A stretch of DNA of 64,000 bases, taken from assembly GCF_965232925.1 (NCBI RefSeq), contig NZ_CBDDRA010000029.1:1-64000 (forward strand). Direction: 5' to 3'. Below, piece after piece: positions 1 to 7,156 of the stretch. A program made the position numbers and the translations under genes. Source of the DNA: Tumidithrix helvetica. Lineage in GTDB: Bacteria > Cyanobacteriota > Cyanobacteriia > Pseudanabaenales > Pseudanabaenaceae. A model generated the notes under the pieces. It saw only the letters and a list, made by a program, of their open reading frames with translations, was not told where the DNA came from and did not search any database. Each line of letters starts with the position of its first letter. Within the stretch, counting starts at the first letter, position 1.

Positions 1-66
1 TATACTTTGTCTGATGTAAGGAGCGATGCGATATATTAGTGGACATGAATCTATCACTCGTTGCAT
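1..66 (-). CDS. 5' end of an unidentified gene, cut by the window edge
   Basis: On the minus strand an ATG at 66-64 is preceded by a good purine-rich ribosome site (GAGGAG, about six bases upstream). It opens a frame that runs without a stop to position 1, giving 22 residues beginning MQRVIDSCPLIYRIAPYIRQ. The same frame is also open upstream to another ATG near 111, so the true start is uncertain. I do not recognise the family and the fragment is too short to assign. The call rests only on the ribosome site and the open frame. Confidence 0.3.
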   Translation of the reverse strand, partial: MQRVIDSCPLIYRIAPYIRQSI

Positions 67-156
67 GGTCGTCTCCTCGGCTTGATTGTTTTCGTCTCCC
101 CATAACATCATTGGAGCGGACGGAATAGAGGTTGTCGGTGGGAGCCGATCTTGTAG

Positions 157-182
157 GGTGCGTTAATGAAATGTAACACACC
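157..182. repeat. Short palindromic repeat (GGTGCGTTA ... TAACACACC)
   Basis: Two nearly complementary 9-base arms flank a short loop. The core TAATGAAATGTAAC recurs at 1914-1927 in another palindromic remnant, so this is one copy of a small dispersed repeat. The rest of 67-261 holds nothing else I can identify. Confidence 0.5.
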
Positions 183-261
183 TTGTTTTTGTATGAATGA
201 AAGTAGTTAAGCAGGTTTTCTTATTGCTTTTTTTCCGTATCCTATGGGAAACACTTAAAAT

Positions 262-324
262 ATGATTGAAATTCGCGAGACTGAACTCTATTCGCAGTGG
301 TTTAAATCATTGGTTGTCTATTGA
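262..324 (+). pseudogene. Remnant of a HigB/HI1419-type toxin (N-terminal 20 residues)
   Basis: An ATG opens a 20-codon frame, MIEIRETELYSQWFKSLVVY, then TGA. This resembles the start of RelE-superfamily 'addiction module killer' toxins, which typically begin MIEVRxTxxFxxWFxxLRD and are about 100 residues long. Everything after the first strand and helix is gone. The matching antitoxin remnant follows directly at 330-482, in the order usual for this module. The assignment is from family memory and the match is short. Confidence 0.5.
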
Positions 325-329
325 ACAAA

Positions 330-482
330 GTTCCAACCTATCTTTGGGATACAGCAGAGCCTCTAGAAACGCAAGAAGATATGGCAGCTTATCTTGAAGT
401 TGCCACAAGAATTTCTTTAGATCGAGTCCACAGACATCTTTGCTTACCCTTGCCAAAGGTTAAAATGATAATGAAGCAATAG
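330..482 (+). pseudogene. Remnant of a HI1420-type antitoxin
   Basis: A 50-codon frame without its own start includes YLWDTAEPLETQEDMAAYLE. This matches the conserved opening of HI1420-type antidotes (WD-A-xxLxTxEDxAAYLEAA). The rest of the reading, after about residue 25, no longer resembles the family and ends at TAG 480-482, so the helix-turn-helix half has been lost. With the toxin remnant immediately upstream, this is a decayed toxin-antitoxin pair. Confidence 0.5.
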
Positions 483-492
483 AATTACTCCA

Positions 493-735
493 ATGAAACT
501 AGATCGTATTACAACCAATCCGAAGCGAATGAATGGGCAACCCTGCATTCGTAATCTTCGCCTTACTGTTCGTCGGGTGATAGAACTATTGGCAACTTAT
601 ACTGAGCGGGAAGAATTACATCAGGAGTTCCCAGAACTAGAGGAAGAAGATCTCCGACAAGCCCTAATTTTTGTCTCCTCCTACTTGGACGATCGCATCA
701 TTAAACTCCCTAATCGCCATGAAACTGTTGTTTGA
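493..735 (+). CDS. DUF433-family antitoxin-like protein
   Basis: 80 residues. The opening LDRITTNPKRMNGQPCIRNL and the following 'LTVRRVIELLA' helix are typical of DUF433, a small helix-turn-helix family usually encoded just upstream of a DUF5615 (PIN-like) protein and generally regarded as the antitoxin of that pair. The acidic stretch FPELEEEDLRQAL is the family's conserved second half. The frame looks complete. Its usual partner begins inside its last codons (ATG at 719) but breaks after about 16 residues, so this may be an orphan antitoxin. I infer it still acts as a DNA-binding protein; nothing in the sequence proves it. Confidence 0.75.
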   Translation: MKLDRITTNPKRMNGQPCIRNLRLTVRRVIELLATYTEREELHQEFPELEEEDLRQALIFVSSYLDDRIIKLPNRHETVV

Positions 736-787
736 TCGGGGACTACCACTCTCAGCGGCAGCGTCATTGACAGTCAATGTAGGATAA
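719..787 (+). pseudogene. Truncated DUF5615 (PIN-like) toxin remnant
   Basis: An ATG overlapping the end of the DUF433 gene starts MKLLFDRGLPLSAAASL, which matches the conserved DUF5615 N-terminus (MKxLFDxxLPxS, with the first catalytic Asp). After residue 17 the frame runs into unrelated sequence and stops at TAA 785-787. An intact member is about 110 residues, so only the first strand and helix survive. The overlapping start is the normal layout of this toxin-antitoxin pair. Confidence 0.6.
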
Positions 788-837
788 GATAGTACGATAA
801 AATAATCCCACCAGACTGTCGCAGGCAACTTACAGCC

Positions 838-1062
838 ATGAGTAAGAAAGTCAGTATAACCTTGGATGACGAGGTTCTAGATTTTGTAGATCGGTTAGCA
901 AAAAATCGTAGCAGCTTTATAAATGATATCCTCTTGCAAGAGAAGAGAAGGATTTTCATGAAAGAGCTAGAAGATGCTTATAAAGATCAGGCTAGTGACC
1001 CAGAGTTCCAAGAAGAAATTTCTGTTTGGGATATTGCGGTGGGCGATGGTTTAAATGCCTAA
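838..1062 (+). CDS. MazE/CopG-like antitoxin
   Basis: 74 residues. MSKKVSITLDDEVLDFVDRL is a ribbon-helix-helix opening, and 'NRSSFINDILLQEKRR' supplies the second helix. The charged C-terminal tail (about 40-74) would be the toxin-binding arm. The gene's last codons contain an ATG (1055) that opens a MazF-like remnant, the usual overlap in mazEF operons. The protein looks full length. It is probably an autorepressing antitoxin left behind after its toxin was deleted. Confidence 0.65.
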   Translation: MSKKVSITLDDEVLDFVDRLAKNRSSFINDILLQEKRRIFMKELEDAYKDQASDPEFQEEISVWDIAVGDGLNA

Positions 1063-1210
1063 CGGAAACTTAAACTTAAGTCAAATGAGAGCTGTAGATG
1101 CTCAGAGAATCAAGAACAAGCAAGGTATTTTAGAAGAAATTTATTGGGAAGAAATCGAGAAAGCAGTATGTATTGAGCTTGGTTTCAGTTTAGCGTTTAA
1201 GTCCTCATAG
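1055..1210 (+). pseudogene. Internally deleted MazF-like toxin remnant
   Basis: The frame starts inside the antitoxin gene with MPNG, like a MazF start. It then jumps to what resembles a MazF C-terminus: LSQMRAVDAQRI ... LEEIYWEEIEKAVCIELGF, ending in TAG 1208-1210. MazF proteins are about 110 residues and this is 51. The missing part is the N-terminal barrel with the conserved RGE/RGD-xx motif and the first RNA-binding loops. The simplest reading is an in-frame internal deletion that kept both ends. A diverged short protein cannot be excluded. Confidence 0.5.
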
Positions 1211-1232
1211 CCTGCCTAACAAGCGACTGCAC

Positions 1233-1832
1233 TCAGATTTGTGCGATCGCAAACAAACCATCTAAAGCGATCGCCACATCGGGAAAAGCTTGCATAGTCA
1301 CAGTATCATTGCTATTCAAAATCAATTCTTCACGATAGCTTCCATCCTCTGGTTGACGAAAAATGTAAACTTGTCGCTTTTGCAAATCGAGAATCCAATA
1401 TTCTAAAACTTGATTTTTGCCATAAATACGCGCTTTTTGCTTGCGATCTTTTGAGATAGTCCAATCGGCAACTTCTATCAACAGATAAATATCAGGGGCT
1501 TCAGGATGTCTAAAGGAATATTCATTCTCATCAAGCCTAACAACAGCAATATCTGGTTCTGGTTCAGAATCATTGCCTAATGTCACAGGTAACTGTGCGC
1601 GAATATAAGCCCTATCCATCAACATTTCGTAAAGATAATTAGCACTGCGTTGCACGCTTGCCGCATGAAATGGTCGTTGTGGACTCATACAAACAATTTT
1701 GCCTTCCAACAGTTCTACGCGATCGTCCTCATCCAAAACTCCCGCCTCGAGCATTAGGTGATAGTCAGAGATCGACCAAAGATGAATTTGAGGTTCTAGT
1801 TCTTGTTCTGTTTCAGTTACAGTTGCTTGCAT
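1233..1832 (-). CDS. Uma2-family putative endonuclease (DUF820)
   Basis: 199 residues from the ATG at 1832; an in-frame GTG at 1847 is less likely. Uma2 proteins are PD-(D/E)XK-fold proteins that are hugely amplified in cyanobacteria, with no settled function. Visible family features are the early 'VELLEGKIVCMSP' segment, the 'EPEPDIAVVR' motif with a candidate catalytic Asp, 'LLIEVAD' with a candidate catalytic Glu, and 'ARIYGKNQVLEYWILDL' near the end. It lies alone between decayed toxin-antitoxin genes and a helicase scrap, consistent with accessory DNA. Confidence 0.85.
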   Translation of the reverse strand: MQATVTETEQELEPQIHLWSISDYHLMLEAGVLDEDDRVELLEGKIVCMSPQRPFHAASVQRSANYLYEMLMDRAYIRAQLPVTLGNDSEPEPDIAVVRLDENEYSFRHPEAPDIYLLIEVADWTISKDRKQKARIYGKNQVLEYWILDLQKRQVYIFRQPEDGSYREELILNSNDTVTMQAFPDVAIALDGLFAIAQI

Positions 1833-1910
1833 GATATTTCTGCTCACAGCTTGGTCACGTTGATTTTAGCAAATAATAATAAAGCCCTGCGATCGCCTGT
1901 TTTATAGGCT

Positions 1911-1985
1911 TCGCTAATGAAATGTAACGCAGGTTTTTGATTTATTGATATCTGTGATTCATGCGTTACGCTGCGCTAACTCATG
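1911..1985. repeat. Remnant of a palindromic element (TAACGCA ... TGCGTTA)
   Basis: The arms TAACGCA (near 1926) and TGCGTTACGCTGCGCTAAC (from about 1962) face each other across a 30-base AT-rich loop. The right arm resembles the right arm of the palindromic element between the two sugar permeases (20576-20605), and the left core matches the repeat at 157-182. I read this as a worn member of the same small mobile repeat class. The rest of the gap between the flanking genes is helicase remnant. Confidence 0.45.
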
Positions 1986-2029
1986 CCACTACTGTTGAAC
2001 GATCGCCGTATACGCTGTCGAGGCGAGGC

Positions 2030-2131
2030 GAACGGCGATGCTTTGCCTCTAATTTGAGAATTGCTTTGGTCTGGGCAGCTTTGGGATTCTTGATGTTTTG
2101 CACCTCATCAATTACGAAACGAAACTCTGTC
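2030..2131 (-). pseudogene. Scrap of an SNF2-family helicase around motif II
   Basis: The minus strand reads FRFVIDEVQNIKNPKAAQTK followed by AILKLEAKHR. This resembles motif II of SNF2/RapA-type helicases in bacteria (xxLDEAQxIKNPxxxQxKAxxxLxxxxR). Only about 34 residues are preserved. Upstream the frame enters the neighbouring Uma2 gene and downstream it enters repeat DNA. It is too short to work and is best read as a leftover of a deleted helicase gene. Confidence 0.45.
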
Positions 2132-2136
2132 ACAAT

Positions 2137-2790
2137 CTATAATTTTGCCAAATTTTGTTTTGCCCAAGCCCGAAATGCTCGAAATGCCGCACCTCGACCT
2201 TCTTGAAACGTGCGCTCTATAAATTGTGGAATTACCTCACGAACGGGAAGATTGCCAAAGGTTGGACTTAAGGAAGACTCAATATATTCGCCATTACGAA
2301 GCAAGTAAATCTTTAAGCTACGGTCTAGATAGATCCAAAGCTCGGGGACAGCGATCGCTTGATAAACCTCAAGTTTTGTTTTGGAAGTCACATCGACTTC
2401 GATCGCCAAATCTGGAGGAGGATCGATGGATAAATCTAATTTTCTAGCTCCGCGCATGACGACATTGTTTTGGATGTAGAAACAGTCATCAGGTTCTAAG
2501 CCTGCTTGTTTGTCCATACGCTTGAATGTCGAAGAGCCAAAAGGCTCAAAGTCAACTTCCATCTCATCGAGGAGCGCTTTAATAAAGTCTCCTATAAGTA
2601 CCTTGACTTTTTCGTGTTCGGGTAAAGGCATCTCAATCTCCAAGACTCCATCAAAATAGGCAACCCTTGCTGCGCGTTTTTCTCCTAAATCTTCTAGAAT
2701 TGCCTCAAATTGCTGCCAATTAATGTCATGCAAAATTGTGCTCTGTCCAGGCAAAGTCTCAATTTGTGAGATTTGTACTAATGTTGCCAT
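2137..2790 (-). CDS. Uma2-family putative endonuclease (DUF820)
   Basis: 217 residues. The protein shows the Uma2 layout: 'VAYFDGVLEIEMP' early, 'PPPDLAIEVDVTSKTKLEVY' with candidate PD-(D/E)XK residues in the middle, and 'VPELWIYLDRSLKIYLL' late. It belongs to a different subgroup from the neighbour at 1233-1832, because the acidic residue before 'LAIEVD' follows 'PPPD' rather than 'EPEPD'. The start ATG at 2790 has an AGGAG about ten bases upstream. The C-terminal tail 'FQEGRGAAFRAFRAWAKQNL' is an amphipathic extension. Biological role unknown. Confidence 0.85.
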   Translation of the reverse strand: MATLVQISQIETLPGQSTILHDINWQQFEAILEDLGEKRAARVAYFDGVLEIEMPLPEHEKVKVLIGDFIKALLDEMEVDFEPFGSSTFKRMDKQAGLEPDDCFYIQNNVVMRGARKLDLSIDPPPDLAIEVDVTSKTKLEVYQAIAVPELWIYLDRSLKIYLLRNGEYIESSLSPTFGNLPVREVIPQFIERTFQEGRGAAFRAFRAWAKQNLAKL

Positions 2791-2905
2791 CCTGTTAGCT
2801 CCTATCCAGCCAGTCTTATCGCTGTTTTTACGAATATGAAAATCAAGGTTTAAATTCCAAAACCCGCCAAATTATTGATTTCACCAAATAAAACATATCA
2901 AAATA

Positions 2906-2911
2906 TATAAT
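2906..2911 (+). promoter_or_regulatory. Candidate -10 box (TATAAT) for metH
   Basis: A perfect TATAAT lies 55 bases before the metH start in AT-rich DNA. No good -35 box stands at the usual 17-base spacing; TTGATT at 2875-2880 is too far away. I looked for a cobalamin or SAM riboswitch in 2791-2965 and saw none. Confidence 0.35.
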
Positions 2912-2965
2912 GAAACTCAGTGATTTCACGCTTTTTGCTTACCTACTACCTTGCATACTGTCACC

Positions 2966-5900
2966 ATGAGTAACCTGTTTCTGGAACGTCTTCATAGCAG
3001 CGATCGCCCCGTACTTGTATTTGATGGGGCAATGGGAACAAATCTGCAAACTCAAAACCTTACAGCAGAGGACTTTGGTGGGGCAGAGTATGAGGGGTGC
3101 AATGAATATCTGGTAATAACCAATCCTGCTGCCGTGGCGAAGGTGCATCGGGACTTTTTGGCGGCGGGGGCTGACGTGATCGAGACCGATACCTTTGGCG
3201 GTACGTCGATCGTGTTGGCTGAGTACGACTTGGCGGATCGGGCATATGAGCTGAGCAAAAAAGCCGCAGAATTAGCAAAATCTGTCACAGCCGAATTTTC
3301 TACTCCTGAGAAGCCTCGTTTTGTCGCAGGTTCGATTGGGCCGACAACCAAGCTTCCTACGCTCTTGCACATTGATTTCGAGACGATGAAGCAGTCCTTT
3401 ATCGAGCAGATCGAGGGGCTTTGCGATGGTGGCGTAGACCTGCTCATTGTGGAAACCTGTCAGGACGTACTTCAGATCAAGATCGCGCTCAATGCGATCG
3501 AGGAAGTATTCCAGCGGCGGGGCGAACGGCTACCCCTGGTTGTATCGGTGACGATGGAAACGACGGGAACCATGCTCGTGGGTACGGATATCAGTGCCGT
3601 TCTAACGATTTTGGAACCCTATAAAATTGATGTCTTGGGTCTGAATTGTGCCACGGGCCCCGACAAAATGACCGAGCATATTCGCTATTTGGCAGAACAT
3701 TCCCCCTTTGTCGTGTCTTGTGTTCCCAATGCGGGTTTACCTGAGAATGTGGGAGGCAAAGCCCATTACAAACTTACTCCGGCTGACCTCAGAGAACATC
3801 TCAAGCATTTTGTCGAAGATTTAGGCGTACAGGTGATTGGCGGATGCTGCGGTACGAGACCCGATCACATCCAAGAACTTGCCTCCCTTGCGGCAGAATT
3901 TAAACCCAAACAACGACAGAATCACTACACACCTTCGGCAGCGTCGATTTACAGTTCTCAAACTTACGAACAAGATAATTCCTTCTTGATTGTGGGAGAG
4001 AGACTGAATGCGAGTGGCTCCAAGAAATGTCGAGATTTATTGAATGCCGAGGATTGGGATGGTTTGGTTGCCCTAGCGCGATCGCAGGTTAAAGAAGGCG
4101 CACATATTCTCGATGTCAACGTTGACTATGTGGGACGAGATGGCGTGAGGGACATGCATGAGTTGGTATCTCGACTCGTTACGAATGTGACGATTCCTCT
4201 GATGTTGGACTCGACGGAATGGGAGAAGATGGAGGCGGGCTTGAAACTGGCGGGTGGTAAGTGTTTGTTGAATTCAACCAACTACGAAGATGGCGAACCT
4301 CGTTTTTGTAAGGTGCTAGAACTTGCCAAGACCTACGGGGCGGGCGTGGTGATCGGTACAATTGACGAAGAGGGCATGGCGCGGACGGCCGATCGCAAGT
4401 TTGCCATTGCCAAACGCGCCTATGACAAGGCAACTAAAGAGTATGGCATTCCACCCTATGAAATCTTTTTTGATACGCTAGCCTTGCCAATTTCCACGGG
4501 GATTGCCGAAGATCGGCGCAATGCGGCGGAGACGATCGCAGCCAACCGCAGAATCAAAGAGGCAATGCCAGAGTGTCACATCATTCTTGGTGTCTCGAAT
4601 ATCTCATTTGGCTTGAATCCCGCCTCACGGGTGGTATTAAATTCCGTATTTCTACACGAGGCGCAAAAAGCAGGAATGGATGCCGCGATCGTCAATGCCA
4701 GCAAGATTTTGCCTCTCAGTCGCATCGAGCCAAGGGAATTGGAAGTCGCCCGACAGTTGGTTTATGACGAACGTAAATTTGATGGCGATATCTGCACCTA
4801 TGACCCCTTGGGCGAATTCACCACGCTATTTGAGGGAGTCACGACCAAACGCGACAAGAGCGAAGATGTTAACTTACCGATCGAAGAGCGATTAAAACGG
4901 CATATTATCGATGGCGATCGCGTCAATTTAGAAGAACGTCTAGATGAAGCGCGGAAACTCTACGCTCCCCTCGATATCATCAACAACTTCCTCTTGGATG
5001 GCATGAAGGTGGTGGGCGATCTGTTTGGTTCGGGACAGATGCAATTGCCCTTTGTGCTGCAATCGGCGGAGACGATGAAGGCGGCGGTCGCCCATCTAGA
5101 GAAGTTTATGGAGAAGGTGGAAGGCTCTAATAAAGGGGTGGTGGTAATTGCCACGGTTAAGGGTGACGTGCATGACATCGGTAAGAACCTCGTCGATATC
5201 ATTCTCTCGAACAATGGTTACAAGGTCGTGAATATCGGCATTAAGCAGTCTGTGGATAATATCATTGCTGCCTATGAGGAGCATCAGGCTGACTGCATCG
5301 CCATGAGCGGATTGCTGGTGAAGTCTACTGCGTTTATGAAAGAGAACCTCGTTGCCTTTAATCAAAAAGGGATTACCGTTCCTGTGATTCTTGGTGGGGC
5401 AGCGCTCACACCCAAATTTGTCTATGAGGATTGCCAAAGTGCCTATCACGGTCAGGTGGTCTATGGCAAAGATGCCTTCTCCGATCTGCACTTCTTGGAT
5501 GAATATATGCCAGCCAAAGCCGCAGGCAAATGGGATCATCACCAAGGGTTTTTAGATGGAAATGGGCATAAATCTCTCCCTAAAGTACAGGAACGTGAAG
5601 AGATTGCAGAGGTTGCTCCCAAAATCAAGGAGGATATTCCTGAAGATACGAATCGTTCCGAAGCGATCGCTTTAGACATTCCTCGTCCCACACCGCCTTT
5701 CTGGGGAACGCAGATTCTCACGGCGGCGGAAATTCCTTTAGAAGAGGTATTTTGGTATCTCGATCTGCAAGCCCTGATCGCTGGGCAGTGGCAATTCCGC
5801 AAGCCCCAAGACCAATCGCGAGAGGAATATGATGCCTTCCTTGCTGAGAAAGTCTATCCCGTTTTAGAAACTTGGAAACAACGCATTCTTAACGAGAATT

Positions 5901-6520
5901 TGTTGGAGCCAGCGCTGGTTTATGGCTACTTCCCCGTGCAAGCCGATGGCAAGCACGTTTATTTCTATGACTTCAAGGAAGCCCAAACTCATTCGCAGCA
6001 AGGGACGCACGAAAATCTTCAGCCGATCGCTTCGTTTAAATTCCCCAGACAGCGATCGCTGCGTCGTCTCTGTATTGCGGATTTTTATGCTGACAAGTCT
6101 ACGGGTGCGATCGATGTGATGCCGCTGCAAGCTGTGACGATGGGACATAAAGCGAGGGAATTCGCCCAAAGTCTCTTTACCTCCAATCAGTACACGGACT
6201 ATCTCTATTTCCACGGCATGGCAGTGCAAATGGCGGAAGCTCTTGCCGAGTGGACGCACGCGAGAATTCGCCGAGAGTTAGGCTTTGGTGCGGAAGATCC
6301 TGATAATATTCGTGATGTGCTTGCCCAACGCTATCGCGGTTCTCGTTATAGTTTTGGCTATCCCGCCTGTCCGAATATGCAGGATCAGTACAAGTTGCTC
6401 GATTTACTCGATGCCAGTCGGATTGGCATGTTGATGGATGAAAGCGAACAGCTCAGCCCTGAAGAATCGACGACGGCTCTGATTGCCTACCATCCTGAAG
6501 CCCGATATTTTAGTGCTTGA
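2966..6520 (+). CDS. metH: Cobalamin-dependent methionine synthase
   Basis: 1184 residues from the ATG at 2966; a TTG five codons upstream is also in frame. The enzyme moves a methyl group from methyltetrahydrofolate through cobalamin to homocysteine. All modules are visible in order. The homocysteine domain starts 'FDGAMGTNLQ' and has the zinc ligands in 'GLNCATGP' and 'GGCCGTRPDH' (about 292-301). The pterin domain begins 'FLIVGERLNASGSKKC'. The cobalamin domain has the lower-ligand motif 'GDVHDIGKN' near 732-740. The reactivation domain has 'RYSFGYPACPNMQDQ' near the C-terminus, the SAM-binding signature. Length is normal. It is a single-gene unit followed by a perfect palindrome, and is the first strong core gene after the accessory strip. 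Confidence 0.98.
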   Translation: MSNLFLERLHSSDRPVLVFDGAMGTNLQTQNLTAEDFGGAEYEGCNEYLVITNPAAVAKVHRDFLAAGADVIETDTFGGTSIVLAEYDLADRAYELSKKAAELAKSVTAEFSTPEKPRFVAGSIGPTTKLPTLLHIDFETMKQSFIEQIEGLCDGGVDLLIVETCQDVLQIKIALNAIEEVFQRRGERLPLVVSVTMETTGTMLVGTDISAVLTILEPYKIDVLGLNCATGPDKMTEHIRYLAEHSPFVVSCVPNAGLPENVGGKAHYKLTPADLREHLKHFVEDLGVQVIGGCCGTRPDHIQELASLAAEFKPKQRQNHYTPSAASIYSSQTYEQDNSFLIVGERLNASGSKKCRDLLNAEDWDGLVALARSQVKEGAHILDVNVDYVGRDGVRDMHELVSRLVTNVTIPLMLDSTEWEKMEAGLKLAGGKCLLNSTNYEDGEPRFCKVLELAKTYGAGVVIGTIDEEGMARTADRKFAIAKRAYDKATKEYGIPPYEIFFDTLALPISTGIAEDRRNAAETIAANRRIKEAMPECHIILGVSNISFGLNPASRVVLNSVFLHEAQKAGMDAAIVNASKILPLSRIEPRELEVARQLVYDERKFDGDICTYDPLGEFTTLFEGVTTKRDKSEDVNLPIEERLKRHIIDGDRVNLEERLDEARKLYAPLDIINNFLLDGMKVVGDLFGSGQMQLPFVLQSAETMKAAVAHLEKFMEKVEGSNKGVVVIATVKGDVHDIGKNLVDIILSNNGYKVVNIGIKQSVDNIIAAYEEHQADCIAMSGLLVKSTAFMKENLVAFNQKGITVPVILGGAALTPKFVYEDCQSAYHGQVVYGKDAFSDLHFLDEYMPAKAAGKWDHHQGFLDGNGHKSLPKVQEREEIAEVAPKIKEDIPEDTNRSEAIALDIPRPTPPFWGTQILTAAEIPLEEVFWYLDLQALIAGQWQFRKPQDQSREEYDAFLAEKVYPVLETWKQRILNENLLEPALVYGYFPVQADGKHVYFYDFKEAQTHSQQGTHENLQPIASFKFPRQRSLRRLCIADFYADKSTGAIDVMPLQAVTMGHKAREFAQSLFTSNQYTDYLYFHGMAVQMAEALAEWTHARIRRELGFGAEDPDNIRDVLAQRYRGSRYSFGYPACPNMQDQYKLLDLLDASRIGMLMDESEQLSPEESTTALIAYHPEARYFSA

Positions 6521-6528
6521 TTCTGATG

Positions 6529-6566
6529 CCGCAGTAGGGGCAATTCATGAATTGCCCCTACTGCGG
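6529..6566. repeat. Perfect 38-bp palindrome after metH, possible terminator
   Basis: The left half CCGCAGTAGGGGCAATTCA is exactly complementary to the right half, giving a 19-bp stem with no unpaired loop in DNA. It starts eight bases after the metH stop. There is no long T-run, so it may be a repeat element used as a terminator rather than a classical terminator. Related palindromes with an ATT(C)ATGAAT core occur at 21667-21688 and 26300-26327. Confidence 0.75.
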
Positions 6567-6603
6567 TGCTCTTAACCTAAATAAACTACCTAAATAACTA
6601 AAA

Positions 6604-7047
6604 ATGAAATCTCTAAATCCATGTCTCGCTGCTTTTTTTGTGTTTGTTTTGAGTGCGTTGTCGGCGCTTCTGATTGGCATTACTCCCAGTTATGCCCAAA
6701 CAACTCCCTCTGCGGATACGGCGGAAGAGTGCAAAGTTCTGCAAACTTCGCTTCAGACCTTGGTGAAAGCCTCAAATTTTAAAAATGCCGATCAGATGGT
6801 AGAAATTCTCAATGTTTCTGTGCGAGATCTTGAGAATGCGAACCTCTCAAACCCAGTGTTGCAATCGGTGCGATCGGGCTATGTGAAAGCGATCGCAAAC
6901 TTAGCACAGGTCGTCAAAGAAATTGGTGCAGAACACCCCGACCATCAACCCCTCAAATCGCAATATTTTAAACCTTCGTTCACGGCTTTTAGCCAAGAAA
7001 TCAGCCCTTGGATTCAAAAAGCTGTAACTGAATGTCCTAGCAAATAG
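6604..7047 (+). CDS. Small exported protein of unknown function
   Basis: 147 residues. An N-terminal signal peptide (basic start, hydrophobic 8-26, probable cleavage after 'SYAQ' at about 31) points to the periplasm or outside. The mature part is alpha-helical, with two cysteines, one near the start ('EECKVLQ') and one at the end ('VTECPSK'), which could form a disulfide. I do not recognise a domain. It stands between the metH palindrome and the pentapeptide-repeat gene, with no operon evident. Confidence 0.65.
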   Translation: MKSLNPCLAAFFVFVLSALSALLIGITPSYAQTTPSADTAEECKVLQTSLQTLVKASNFKNADQMVEILNVSVRDLENANLSNPVLQSVRSGYVKAIANLAQVVKEIGAEHPDHQPLKSQYFKPSFTAFSQEISPWIQKAVTECPSK

Positions 7048-7156
7048 ATAGCTTTTCTTTCCCACATAAAACGAGATCGTCAACTTCCAATCCTCAATCA
7101 ACTACTCACTCAGGAGTGAATCTTTGGCTTTCATTTAGTGTCAAGCTTTTGAACCT

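Noticed and set aside
1961..2206. Plus-strand open frame of 81 residues
   Set aside because: It runs through palindromic repeat DNA, antisense helicase remnant and antisense Uma2 sequence, with no coherent protein.
2791..2965. Possible cobalamin or SAM riboswitch upstream of metH
   Set aside because: No B12-box or SAM-box core could be recognised, and the spacer is short and AT-rich.
7106..7119. TCACTC-AG-GAGTGA hairpin before the pentapeptide-repeat gene
   Set aside because: A 6-bp stem with a two-base loop is too weak to call an operator or terminator.
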